Shown piece after piece: positions 46,500 through 55,437 of a DNA stretch of 64,000 nucleotides. A program made the translations under genes and the position numbers. The notes beneath the pieces were generated by a model. That model did not search any database. It saw only the letters and a program-made list of their open reading frames with translations, and was not told the origin of the DNA. Source of the stretch: Hymenopus coronatus. Lineage: Eukaryota; Arthropoda; Insecta; Mantodea; Hymenopodidae. The DNA lies in assembly GCA_030762935.1 (NCBI GenBank), contig CM060893.1, positions 12,134,001 to 12,198,000 on the forward strand, in the 5' to 3' direction. Numbering within the stretch: position 1 is the first letter of the stretch; each line of letters begins with the position of its first letter.

Positions 46500-46630
46500 T
46501 TTTTAGACACGTATTGGCCTTCAGGCGTGACCTGATTGACCATCAGGGAAGAGCGAATGACAGAATGCAAACACAGAAACACACCACAGGCGGGACTCGA
46601 ACCCGCGATCCCCAGCGCGGAAATATGGAC
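46500..46630 (-). mobile_element. tRNA-derived SINE (third family)
   Basis: The minus strand reads GGGGATCGCGGGTTCGAGTC then CCGCCTGTGGTGTG, followed by GGTCAATCAGGTCACGCC and a short A-tail. The GGTTCGAGTCC B-box is canonical. The tRNA 5' half is decayed. Confidence 0.6.
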
Positions 46631-46816
46631 CGGCAATACAATGTTTATCTTAAATTTTCGAAATCCTTGTGAACACCTCTTTTGGGAAGGAATTTTGTAA
46701 AACGGGTGCGAGTAAACAATAAGATATAGAATTAAAACATACTGGACAAAAATAGACTCCTTTAAACACATACTTTATTTGAAGTAACTTGTTTGATTCC
46801 CAATATAACCCTTATT

Positions 46817-47610
46817 ACTTTCTCTACACGTAGGTACTATGTATATAGTGTATAAAGACGGTATTGTATTGCATCCAAAAATTCGATACCGAGATTTCAC
46901 TGGAAATATATGTTTTGAGACGCCTGAATCCAAAAAAAGCATTTTTAAAAAAAATGTCCGTGTGTGTATGTCGAAAAGTCCGTTAAATGCCAAACTTAAG
47001 TTGAGTGTCTTCCAAGGATACATCACGAAGATTTTCAAGAAAATCCCCCACCCCCAACTACCCTTTACATGGAAAAAGATTCGAAAATTTTTATTTTCTC
47101 AAAAATGGCTCTAACAATTTTGATTAAAATGTCGTATATTAATATATTTACATGAAATTTATATCTTGAATTTTCTGCGCATAGTCTCAAAACATCATTA
47201 TTCTGAGTGAATTTTGCATAACTGGTCAACTGTAAGAGATAGACAAAAACTTGCGTAACGAAAAATGTAGAGCTATTTAAAAGACACAATTTACGTCATA
47301 TACTTTTTTTTTCGTAGAGTTGACCGTTTTTTTTATTAGATATTCCTTGTTTTTTGTTTCAGCTTCTAAGAACATACTTTTCTCATACAGGAATTTGTCA
47401 ACTCCTGTCCACACAAACAAAGGAACTTCAGTTACATGGCAACCAGCTTTTGGCTTTCACTTTAACCTATGGTACTCCCTTATTTCGCTTCTACTTACAA
47501 GGAAGCAAGTAATAAGACTATTTCTGCTAATTTTTTGTCGATTAGATTAAGTAAATAGAATAATTTATTGCAGAGATGTAGAGAAAGTCATGTGAATGGA
47601 ACACATCAGA
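46817..47610 (-). mobile_element. HR element, complete
   Basis: ACTTTCTCTACACGTAGG start, GT tract nearly lost (46968-46978), ends GGAACACATCAGA. Flanks TTATT/TTTTT agree at 4 of 5 positions. Confidence 0.9.
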
Positions 47611-48239
47611 TTTTTAATCATCTATCAATTCGATTTTCTCTATTTCTTTTTAAGTGTAATGAGACTGTTTATATTAACGTTTGTCTCGAGTATAATGAAG
47701 TAGATAGGAATATAGGCTTTCTCAAGAAGTTATACAAAGGAAAACGATATTGGAGAGAGAAAATCATATTGATGTAAAAGAAGATTTTTATCGACTACGT
47801 AGAGTACTTGTGTCGCTGTTGCCAGAGACGGCGTGTGCCATCACAGACCCCTTAACGTGAGCCGTAGGAGAGCCACAGCGTGACGTCATCAACACTCGCC
47901 CAACGGAAATCACTCACGTTAATAAATAAATGTGTGCATATGTTCTTGTCGATCAGAGGCTTGCTTGTTCCACTTGGGGGGTGGTCCATTTGTGTCTGCT
48001 TTATTGCGCAGAAAATAATAAAAAGCATCTGGTTTGATTTTTGAAAAATAATACACAGAATCGCAACGGGGGATTGTGTCTCATTAACAAGGGCACATAC
48101 ATGCAGCTGATATGTAAACAACGTCACCTGGCGTCAAGACAGCGAGAACTCTCGCGGGTAAGAAGCTCTTGCCTGGACTTTCATTACATGCGCACATAAC
48201 TGTGCACAACGGCTCTATTAATTCTTCCGTCTGATACAC
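47611..48239. other. Unassigned spacer
   Basis: No recognised repeat or domain; a 91-codon minus frame at 47852-48127 is unsupported. It is one of the longer non-repetitive stretches in this half and a candidate for host unique sequence. Confidence 0.45.
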
Positions 48240-49632
48240 GGAGACTTGCTTGATTTTAAATTACCTGCACTGTTTTCAACACAATCTGCATATTTCACTT
48301 TTGGGAACAGGTGGCAGTCACTGGGTGCTAGATCTGGCGAATAGGCTGCATGTTCAAGCAATTCCAACTTAATTCGCACATTTTTACTTTCTCTATACGC
48401 ACTATGTACATAGTGTATAGAGAAGGTATTACACCCCACCCAATAATTCCATACCAAGATTTCACCGGAAATACATGTTTTAGGGACTCCCTGAATCCAA
48501 AAAAAAAGCATTTTTAGAAAAATGTCCGTGTGTGTATGTGTTTGTGGACAGCATAGCTGAAAAACGAAAAGACCGTTAAATACTAAACTTGGTATTTAGG
48601 TTTGGTATCTTCCAAGGATGCGACACGAAGATTTTCAAGAAAATCCCCCCACCCCCAACTACCCTTTACATTGAAAATTGTTCGAAAATTTTGATTTTCT
48701 AAAAAATGGTTCTAACGATTTTGATTAAAATCCCGTATATTAAAGATACATACCAAATAAAATGTATATCTTGAACTTTCTGGGAATAGCCTCTGAAGAG
48801 CTCTTTATTCTGGATGAATTTTGCTAAATGTTGCTTAACTGATAAACGGTAAGAGATAGACAAAAACGTACTACACATAAAATGTTGATCTGACCAAAAC
48901 ACACAATTTATGTCCTTTACATTTTTGTTGTGGAGGTAACCGTTTCCGAGATATTCCTTGTTTTTGGTTACTGAATGAGTACTGACGTGAGTACTTAAAC
49001 TTCTCTCAGATAGGAAGTGTACGTTTTTTTTTTCCTACTCCTGGCCAAGCAAAGAAGCGATTTGCAATGACAATCGAATAAGGACAGATTTTAAAACATT
49101 TGACTATCGGTTTAGCCTAGTTTATAAGGAACAAAGTAGTAAGAACATACTGCTAATGATTATCTCGATTAGCAAGGTGCAGAAAGAAGAATAATCTTAT
49201 GTAAGAACTTTGAAGAAGAGCTAGAGAAAGTCGTGTGAGTGTAACACATCAGATGTTTCCCATTGCAATGACTGAACGATGGGTCGGAGCATTGTCGTGA
49301 TGAACTTTTCTTTTTTTTTTTTTTTTCCAAATGAGGTCTTTCTTTTCACCTCATCACTCAAAACGTTGCAGTAAGCTTGCGTAGTAGTCATCGGTGATAC
49401 TTTTACCCTTTTCTAAGTAATCAATAAAAACAATTCCCTGTGCATCCCAGAAAACACTCGCCATAACCTTGTTAGCTGACAAAATTGACTTTCCATTTTT
49501 GGAGTTCGTTCACCTGGCGCAATCCACCGATATACAAATGTATTAGCCTATCTGGAGATTATGTTGAGAAATAAAGCAAAAAATTAGATGCTGTTTTCAT
49601 TGAGAGGCCCAGGACTTATCAGCCGACCCTGG
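48240..49632 (-). mobile_element. mariner transposon C, copy 2, internally inverted and carrying an HR element
   Basis: On the minus strand 48386-48240 reads MCELKLELLEHAAYSPDLAPSD (split: KLELLEHAAYSPDLAPSD). 49254-49525 holds upstream transposase codons (second-Asp region, VFWDAQGIVFID, the NEMKRKDLIW-like part). At about 49526 the orientation flips: ACAAATGTATTAGCC to the TIR GACTTATCAGCCGACCCTGG (49526-49632) is on the plus strand. A decayed mariner has therefore been inverted internally. Its outer right flank is shared with copy 1. Confidence 0.75.
48386..49253 (-). mobile_element. HR element, sub-group B, inside mariner C copy 2
   Basis: Hairpin start ACTTTCTCTATACGCAC, sub-group B block CCTGGCCAAGCAAAGAAGCG near 49040, and end GTGTGAGTGTAACACATCAGA. 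Relative to the mariner gene it lies in the same orientation and at the same codon as the HR at 50731. Confidence 0.9.
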
Positions 49633-49684
49633 TATTAAGTAGATAACCAACGAATGCAGCGCTCTATCGCTTTCATTCCTACTA

Positions 49685-49775
49685 TAAATAGGTCTGCGAT
49701 TCAGATTCAGCAAGACCGTGAATTCGATTCTGGCCAAATTAAACATATGTCAGCTCGAGCATTCTGCCGTCTACT
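49685..49775 (+). repeat. Left copy of an imperfect repeat flanking mariner C copy 3
   Basis: ATTCAGCAAGACCGTGAATTC, then TGGCCAAATTAAACATA and CATTCTGCCGTCTACTGAAC. A related sequence lies beyond the other side of the mariner at about 51935-52010. It contains a B-box-like GAATTCGATTC. Confidence 0.5.
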
Positions 49776-49953
49776 GAACGGAAACTACGTCGGGATACCT
49801 TCGTGGGTCGGCTGATAAGTCCAGGCCTCACACAGATATGGCGCCACTAGGTCAGTTAAACGGTAGCGTCGAATGGTTTAACTCTAGACTAGCTTATATC
49901 CATAGTTACAGGTCCAGCATTTTAAACAGGAAAACTTTAGAGTTTTCACGAAA

Positions 49954-51813
49954 ATGGAGGATTTGTAAAAACGAGCAGTGATTAAATACTTCCATTTGAA
50001 AGGCTTAACGCCCAAAGAAATCAAGTAGGAAATGGAAAGACTCCGCCCCTTCATATTCAATGATTAAAAGATGGGTTGCACAGTTTAAAATGGGACGTAC
50101 GAGCACTAGTGATGAGCCTCGCCCTGTAGAAGTGACAACTCCAGAGATCATTGAAAAAAAATCATCGTTTAGTACTGGAAGACCACAAATTAAAGTTGTT
50201 CGAGATAGCAGAGGCTGTAAACATATCAAAAGAACAAACAGGTAATATTTTGAGTAAAGTTTTGGGCTTCCACAAAGTCTGTGCAAGATGGGTGCCGCGT
50301 TTGTTGACACCTGATCAAAAGTTGCAAAGTAAAACTGTCTCTGTTAAGAATGTGGAACTCTACCGTAAAAATCCCAATGAATTTTTGAGACAGGCTTATT
50401 ACCATGGATGAAACTTGGATACATCACTACACTCCAGAAGGTAAATCACAGTCAAAACAGCGGATTGCCCCAGGTGAACCAACTCCAGAAAAGGCAAGGT
50501 CAATTTTTCAGCTAAGAAGGTTATGGCGAGTGTTTTCTGGAATGCACAGGGAATTATTTTTATTGATTACTTACAAAATGGTAAAAGTATCACTGGTGAC
50601 TATTACGCAAGCTTACTGCAACATTTTGAGTGATGAGATGAAAAGAAAAAAACCTCATTTGGCAAAAAACAAATCTTGTTTCATCACGACCATGCTCCAG
50701 TCCATCGTTCAGTCGTTGCAATGGAAAAAATCTGATTTGTTACATTCACATGACTTTCTCTAGCTCTTCTACAAATTGCTTAATAAGATTATTCTTCTTC
50801 CTGCACCTTGCTAATCGAGATAATCATTAGCAGAATGTTCTTACTACTTAGTCCTTTACATGTAGAAAGAAAATAAGGGAATACACTAGGCTAAACCGAT
50901 AGTCAAATGTTTTAAAAGCTGTCGTTATTCGATTGTCATTGCAAATTGCTTCCTTGCTTGGCCAGGAGTAGAACAAAAGAAAAACAGACACTTCCTGTCT
51001 GAGAAAAGGTTAAGTACTTACAGCTGAAACCAAAAACAAGGAATATTTCAGAAACGGTTACTCCACAACAAAAATGTAAAGGACATAAATTGTGTGTTTT
51101 GATCGGATCAACATTTTCTGTGTAGTAAGTTTTTGTCTCTCTCTTACCGTTTAGCAGTTAAGCAAAATTTAGCAAAATTCATCCAGAATAAAGAGCTCTT
51201 CAGAGGCTATTCCCAGAAAATTCAAGAAATACATTTTATTTGTCAGGTAAATATCTTTAATATACGAAATTTTAATCAAAATCATTAGACCCATTTTTGA
51301 GAAAATCAAAATTTTCGAATAAAGTTCCATGTAAAGGGTAGTTGGAGGTGGGGGGATTTTTCTCAAAATCTTCGTGTCGCATCCCTGGAAGATACTAAAC
51401 CTAAATACCAAGTTTGGTATTTTACCCACTTTTCGTTTTCGAGTTATCGTGTTCACAGACACACACACACACACACACGCGCGCGGATCTTTTTCCGAAA
51501 ATGCTTTTTTTAGATAAAGGGGACCCTAAAACATATATTTCCGGTGAAATCTCGTTATCGAATTTTTGGGTGGAGTGCAATACCTTCTCTATACACTATG
51601 TACATAGTGCGTATAGAGAAAGTAAAAATGTGTGAATTAAAGTTGGAATTGCTTGAACATCCACCCTATTCGCCAGATCTAGCACCACCTGTTCCCAAAC
51701 CTAAGAAAGTTTCTTGGAGGAGGAAGATTTTACAGCAACGAGGAGGTCATTGATGAGGTAAAGAGCTATATTGAGGACCTTGATAAATCGCCCTACAGAG
51801 ATGATTTGTCGAT
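49954..51813 (+). pseudogene. mariner transposase pseudogene, mariner C copy 3 (split by HR)
   Basis: ATG at 49954 is followed by a stop at codon 5. Downstream are [47 protein letters not shown] and [20 protein letters not shown]. The catalytic half has DETWIHHYTPEGKSQSKQ (first Asp), then a frame change, DEMKRKKPHLAK and a second-Asp region HHDHAPVHRSV-like. The HR insertion is at 50731, after which MCELKLELLEHPPYSPDLAP (third Asp) resumes. Better preserved than copy 1 in the middle, but clearly dead. Confidence 0.88.
50731..51623 (+). mobile_element. HR element, complete, sub-group B, inside mariner C copy 3
   Basis: TCTGATTTGTTACATTC start, CTTGGCCAGGAGTAGAAC block, CA then CG tract at 51460-51484, hairpin end TACACTATGTACATAGTGCG then TATAGAGAAAGT. 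The left flank GGAAAAAA and right flank AAAAATG compare with GGCAAAAATG in the uninterrupted mariner copy 1, giving a 5-base excess. Confidence 0.93.
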
Positions 51814-51929
51814 ATGACAAATGTTTTTTTAAATGTTGTTTTCATTGAGAGTCCCGGGACTATCAGCCGCCCCTAGGAAATAAAAGTGTGGTGAAAACAG
51901 AAATCAATTTAAAATCTGTTAATAAATAG

Positions 51930-52012
51930 AAAATCAGCAAAGACCGGGAATTCAATACGTGCCAAATTAAACTTAAATCAGGGTAATTCTGCACCTTCTA
52001 TTTATTAACCGG
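51930..52012 (+). repeat. Right copy of the repeat flanking mariner C copy 3
   Basis: AAATCAGCAAAGACCGGGAA, then TGCCAAATTAAACTTA and ATTCTGCACCTTCTATTTATT parallel 49685-49775 with many differences. Confidence 0.45.
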
Positions 52013-52047
52013 TTTAAATTACCTGTTTACACCACAGTCCGCACCCA

Positions 52048-52598
52048 AAATGCGGAGCACATTAAAACACACAATTTGTATTTGGTTTTAGCTATAAAAA
52101 CTTATACTTCTCTCATACAGGAACATGTCCACTCCTGTTCTTTTTTTTTTCTTTTCGTAGTGTTTAACGCCCGCTTTTACTGCTCTGGCACCGCAGGCGA
52201 TGACACTGATGATGATGGAGTCCCGGTGGAATGAGATGGCGGGGGAAAACCCGCCCCTGCGCCGCTTTGTCCACCACAAATCTCACATGCGGTCGCTTGG
52301 GATCGAACCCGGGCCGTCTAGGTGAGAGGCGAATGGCCTGACCACTCGGCCACGGTGCGGCCATTCAACTCCTGTCCATGCACACAAAGGAACTTCAATC
52401 TCATAGCAACCAGCTTTCGACTATTACTTTAACCTATGGTACTCCCTTATTACGCTTCTATTTACAAGGAAGCAAGTAATAAGACTGTTTCTGCTAATTT
52501 TTTTTCTCGATTAGCATGAAGTAAATCGAAGCATAAGCTTTTTAACAATAATTCATTGCAGAGATGTAGAGAAAGTCATGTGAATGGAACACATCAGA
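52048..52598 (-). mobile_element. HR element, distal half, split by a SINE
   Basis: HR sequence starts at AATGCGGAGCACATT, is interrupted at 52141-52364, and continues to GAACACATCAGA. This is the last young-looking HR copy in the window. Confidence 0.88.
52141..52364 (-). mobile_element. tRNA-derived SINE, near full length
   Basis: The minus strand begins GGCCGCACCGTGGCCGAGTG (A-box TGGCCGAGTGG, Ser/Leu-like) and CCCGGGTTCGATCCC (B-box). It continues GAGATTTGTGGTGGACAAAG and CATTCCACCGGGACTCC, and ends GGGCGTTAAACACTAC plus an A-rich tail. The duplicated target is about 12 bp: CCACTCCTGTTC at the tail side and CAACTCCTGTCC at the head side. RNA polymerase III promoter elements look intact. 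Confidence 0.85.
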
Positions 52599-53225
52599 TT
52601 TTTTTTTGTGCTTATTTATTGAAAGCAAAACGGATGATTCCTAACCGGAAAAGCTGAATTTATTCAGCAAAATAGGAAACAAGTATTTTTGGTTATCACC
52701 CATGAAAAATAAGTCTCAAAGCATGATATAACGTTTGCAAACTAGTTCTGTTCCATGTGGTGGTGAATGCAATTTGAAACAAGCGTCTACATCTAACTGG
52801 AAAACTAAGTATATCTCTGTGAGGAGGAATAACAAAGAATAAATCTTGGTTATAATCATTTGACATGTTTTAGTACAGAATATGCTAGGATTAAAGATTC
52901 AGTTGTTTTTAAAAGCAGAATTCAGCATATTTTGAGACAGTTTAACCCAAAATTTGATCTGAAAATAAAAACTTTCTCAATGATCACCTTTCATTGGATA
53001 TCCCCCAGATGAGTACGTTTTTTTTTTTTTTTTTTAACGAACGACCTGGCTCAAATGCCTCTATAGGAAAAGGACTCTCAACTTTGAAGAAAACATCCAA
53101 AGCAGTAAATATTGTTTGATTTGATGAAGTACAAAATTCAAAGTACACTGTATTATAATGTGACTAATTAGTTTTTATGAACTTCTAGATTCCAGCAGTT
53201 CAGCAAACAAAATGGAATTAGATCG
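52599..53225. other. Unassigned AT-rich spacer
   Basis: No recognised element; T19 run at 53018-53036. From here to the right edge HR copies are old and sparse. Confidence 0.5.
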
Positions 53226-53515
53226 CCTAGGTAGCGAGTCTGCATCAGTCAAAAGGCCGTGAGTTCGAATCTCGCTTAGGGTGAGTTACCCGAATAAGTT
53301 TTGCCCGCCTGGGTAGCGTGTCTGCTGCACATTCAACAGGTCGTGAGTTCGAATCTCGCTTAGGGTGAGTTACCCGGATAAGGGTTTTCCCTTATCCTGA
53401 GAAGACGAATCTTGAGTAACTTCAAGCTCCAAGGACCCCGAGATCATTTCACCAATTTCATTCATCATCCGATATGACCAACCAGGTTAAAGGACGTTAA
53501 ACTTAAAAAAAAATA
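53226..53515 (+). mobile_element. SINE with duplicated tRNA-like head
   Basis: Two heads follow each other: GCCTAGGTAGCGAGTCTGC...GTTCGAATCTCGCTTAGGG (53228-53282) and GCCTGGGTAGCGTGTCTGC...GTTCGAATCTCGCTTAGGG (53310-53372). A single body (GATAAGGGTTTTCCC, AGAAGACGAATC, ACCAACCAGGTTAAAGG) and an A-tail follow. Same family as 36740-36987. The dimeric head is unusual. Confidence 0.8.
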
Positions 53516-53627
53516 ATAAAGGAAGCTTAAAATCATTGCTTACACCTCGCAGTATGGAAGTATGAATGTGTGCATTTATAACTTTTTTCTCTAGCAACAA
53601 TAAAAAATGCAATTAATACAAGTTATT

Positions 53628-53782
53628 TATCTCGCTTAGGAAGAGTTACCTAGATTGCCACCCTTCTTTTTTCAGGGTTTTCCCTTATCCTACGAAGGCG
53701 AACATGCATTATTGCACAAATTCCATTCCTTGACCGATATGACCAACAAGGTTAAAGAAAGTTAAAGCTACAAAAAAAAAAA
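53628..53782 (+). repeat. 5'-truncated SINE, same family
   Basis: TCTCGCTTAGGAAGAGTTACC, then GGGTTTTCCCTTATCCTACG and CCGATATGACCAACAAGGTT and A16. The tRNA head is missing and the body is diverged. Confidence 0.7.
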
Positions 53783-54272
53783 AAAAACACACATTTGGCA
53801 CTTTACACAAATTGTGCTTTTTAATTATATGCATATGAATGTCATATAAGTTTTTAGGATAACATTCAATGGACTGCCAGATTTCAAGATTCCTGAGACT
53901 TGAACATTCCCATTTTAGGACAAGTTAAACATAGCTTGCCCAATTTCTGACATTACTCCTGACACTTGACCCAACTCACTTTTAGGTCATTTGTTGAATA
54001 AGGCAAATGTGGATTGGCCCACTTTAAAATATTATTCCTGAATCTCTACCTATTGCTTGCACACTTCAACTGAAACACCATATAATCGAGCATTTGACTC
54101 CTTCAGTAGGTTTTGCCCCATTTTGTAAGCAGAGCAGAGAAGGTTGAAACTAGAAGTTCATGTTACACACCCAGACGTCTATTGGCTTCAATGCTAAAGT
54201 TTCATTGTCTGCAGATCCCAGAGTTCATGCACCTGCAGTGATCTTGGCAAATTATATAAGCTATTCAGCATA
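53783..54272. other. Unassigned spacer upstream of candidate exon
   Basis: No repeat is recognised. TTATATAAGC at 54252-54261 looks TATA-like but lies only about 12 bp before the ATG at 54273, too close to direct transcription of it. Confidence 0.4.
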
Positions 54273-54329
54273 ATGGCCGAGGGCCTCAAAGAAAAACTCT
54301 CTTGGGTTGACAAACCTGCAGGCAAACAG
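54273..54329 (+). CDS. Candidate first coding exon (19 codons, splice donor)
   Basis: ATG with A at -3 and G at +4 opens MAEGLKEKLSWVDKPAGKQ. It ends exactly in phase at CAG|GTGAGC, a good animal splice donor, followed by a pyrimidine-rich run. No stop lies immediately upstream in frame, so it might extend 5'. I do not recognise the protein and cannot see a second exon, so this is a weak gene hint. If real, 54.3-64 kb could be intron. Confidence 0.25.
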
Positions 54330-54579
54330 GTGAGCAATCTCTCTTCTTCCCTCCTGCCCTCGCTTACCTAAATACTAATGCCCAAGAAAGCGTGTGCATG
54401 TTGCATACTTTGGAACAGGAAAATTAGGAGTTGCAATAATAATCCAAGTGAATCACTCAACACAACTGTTTACGTCATCACGTATGAACCATTTACAACT
54501 CCATATTTCAATATAGATTGTTCTTACTAACATCGGTTGTGGGCGTGCCAAATTTTGGATTCTTCTGCTCCCTACCTAT

Positions 54580-55110
54580 AGCAAAACCGTATTCCAACGT
54601 AAATTCAATGCCGAGATTTCACCAGAAATAAAAAGCCCCTTATTTGAAAATCATCTGCACATGGAGATTCATGTTTCTGAACATGACCCAAAAATAAAAT
54701 GCTTGAATACCAAGTTTCATTTAAGTTTTACCTTTTTCCAAACACGGCTAATTTTCTGAAAAATCCCACTCCCCCCCCCCCCCCAAACCATGCAGCCATT
54801 TATATGAAGCAATTTTTACTATCCTTTTTCATCTCAAAAGGGCTCAATTTTGGTTAACATGCCATCATTTAAAGAAGCTTAGGCTTTCACGGCCGGCGTT
54901 ATCAACCTTATTATCTAAGTTTACCGTGGTCCAGTAGCTTGCATATCGACGTTCGGCATCATCTGGGTGAGAATATTCCTCTGGAGTCCAGGCAAGAGAT
55001 AATGTATAAATGAATTACATACGCCAACTTTTCTGGGGGTAATGTCATTCAGAATGGCTTTTGTATAACTGATAAACCACAAAAGAAAAATAATTTCATT
55101 AAATAAATTA
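54580..55110 (-). mobile_element. Old HR element interrupted by a Penelope-like fragment
   Basis: AATTCAATGCCGAGATTTCACC, ATACCAAGTTTCATTTAAG and AATTTTGGTTAACATG up to 54875, then ATACGCCAACTTTTCTGGGGG and TTGTATAACTGATAAACC after 55015, follow HR block order with heavy divergence. The hairpin tip is not recognisable. Confidence 0.6.
54877..55010 (-). mobile_element. Penelope-like element terminal fragment (tentative)
   Basis: AGGCTTTCACGGCCGGCGTT, then TTTACCGTGGTCCAGTAGCT and GACGTTCGGCATCATCTGGG. This resembles the widespread pLTR-type repeat of Penelope-like elements, which can fold as a hammerhead motif. On the minus strand GATGATGCCGAACGTC corresponds to the core, but GAAA is reduced to GAA, so activity is unlikely. 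Recognised by memory of the motif, not by alignment. Confidence 0.45.
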
Positions 55111-55437
55111 AATGTAAAATAAATATTTTCTCTGCATTAACATGGAGGATAAGTTTTTGAGTGTTTTAGAGGCTCAAATAGAGAAAAATCATGTTTTTCT
55201 TTTTAAATTTTCTGTGGGCTTCAGAGTGAAAACAATATCACTTAATTCATTTTGTAGCTTCAGAATTTCAATATCTCACTTTTATATTTTCCATAGTTTT
55301 AAAATTTCCAAAACTTGAACTGGTCATGTCATTTACACATATTTTCCTTCATGGGTATATACATTTGCCAATCTGAACGTCAAGCTATTCAACTGTTTGT
55401 AGGACTCTGGTTGCACCCAATTTTTACATGTCAGCTA
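55111..55437. other. Unassigned AT-rich spacer
   Basis: May include the eroded distal end of the old HR copy; no clear terminus is seen. Confidence 0.4.

Larger units (their letters stand above)
49802..51873 (+). mobile_element. mariner transposon C, copy 3, carrying an HR element
   Basis: The left TIR CGTGGGTCGGCTGATAAGTC and the inverted right TIR GGGGCGGCTGATAGTCCCGG. TA follows the right end. Without the HR element the length is about 1.18 kb, close to copy 1. Confidence 0.88.

Noticed and set aside
54252..54261. TATA box driving the candidate exon at 54273
   Set aside because: A start site about 30 bp downstream would lie after the ATG. Probably chance in AT-rich DNA.
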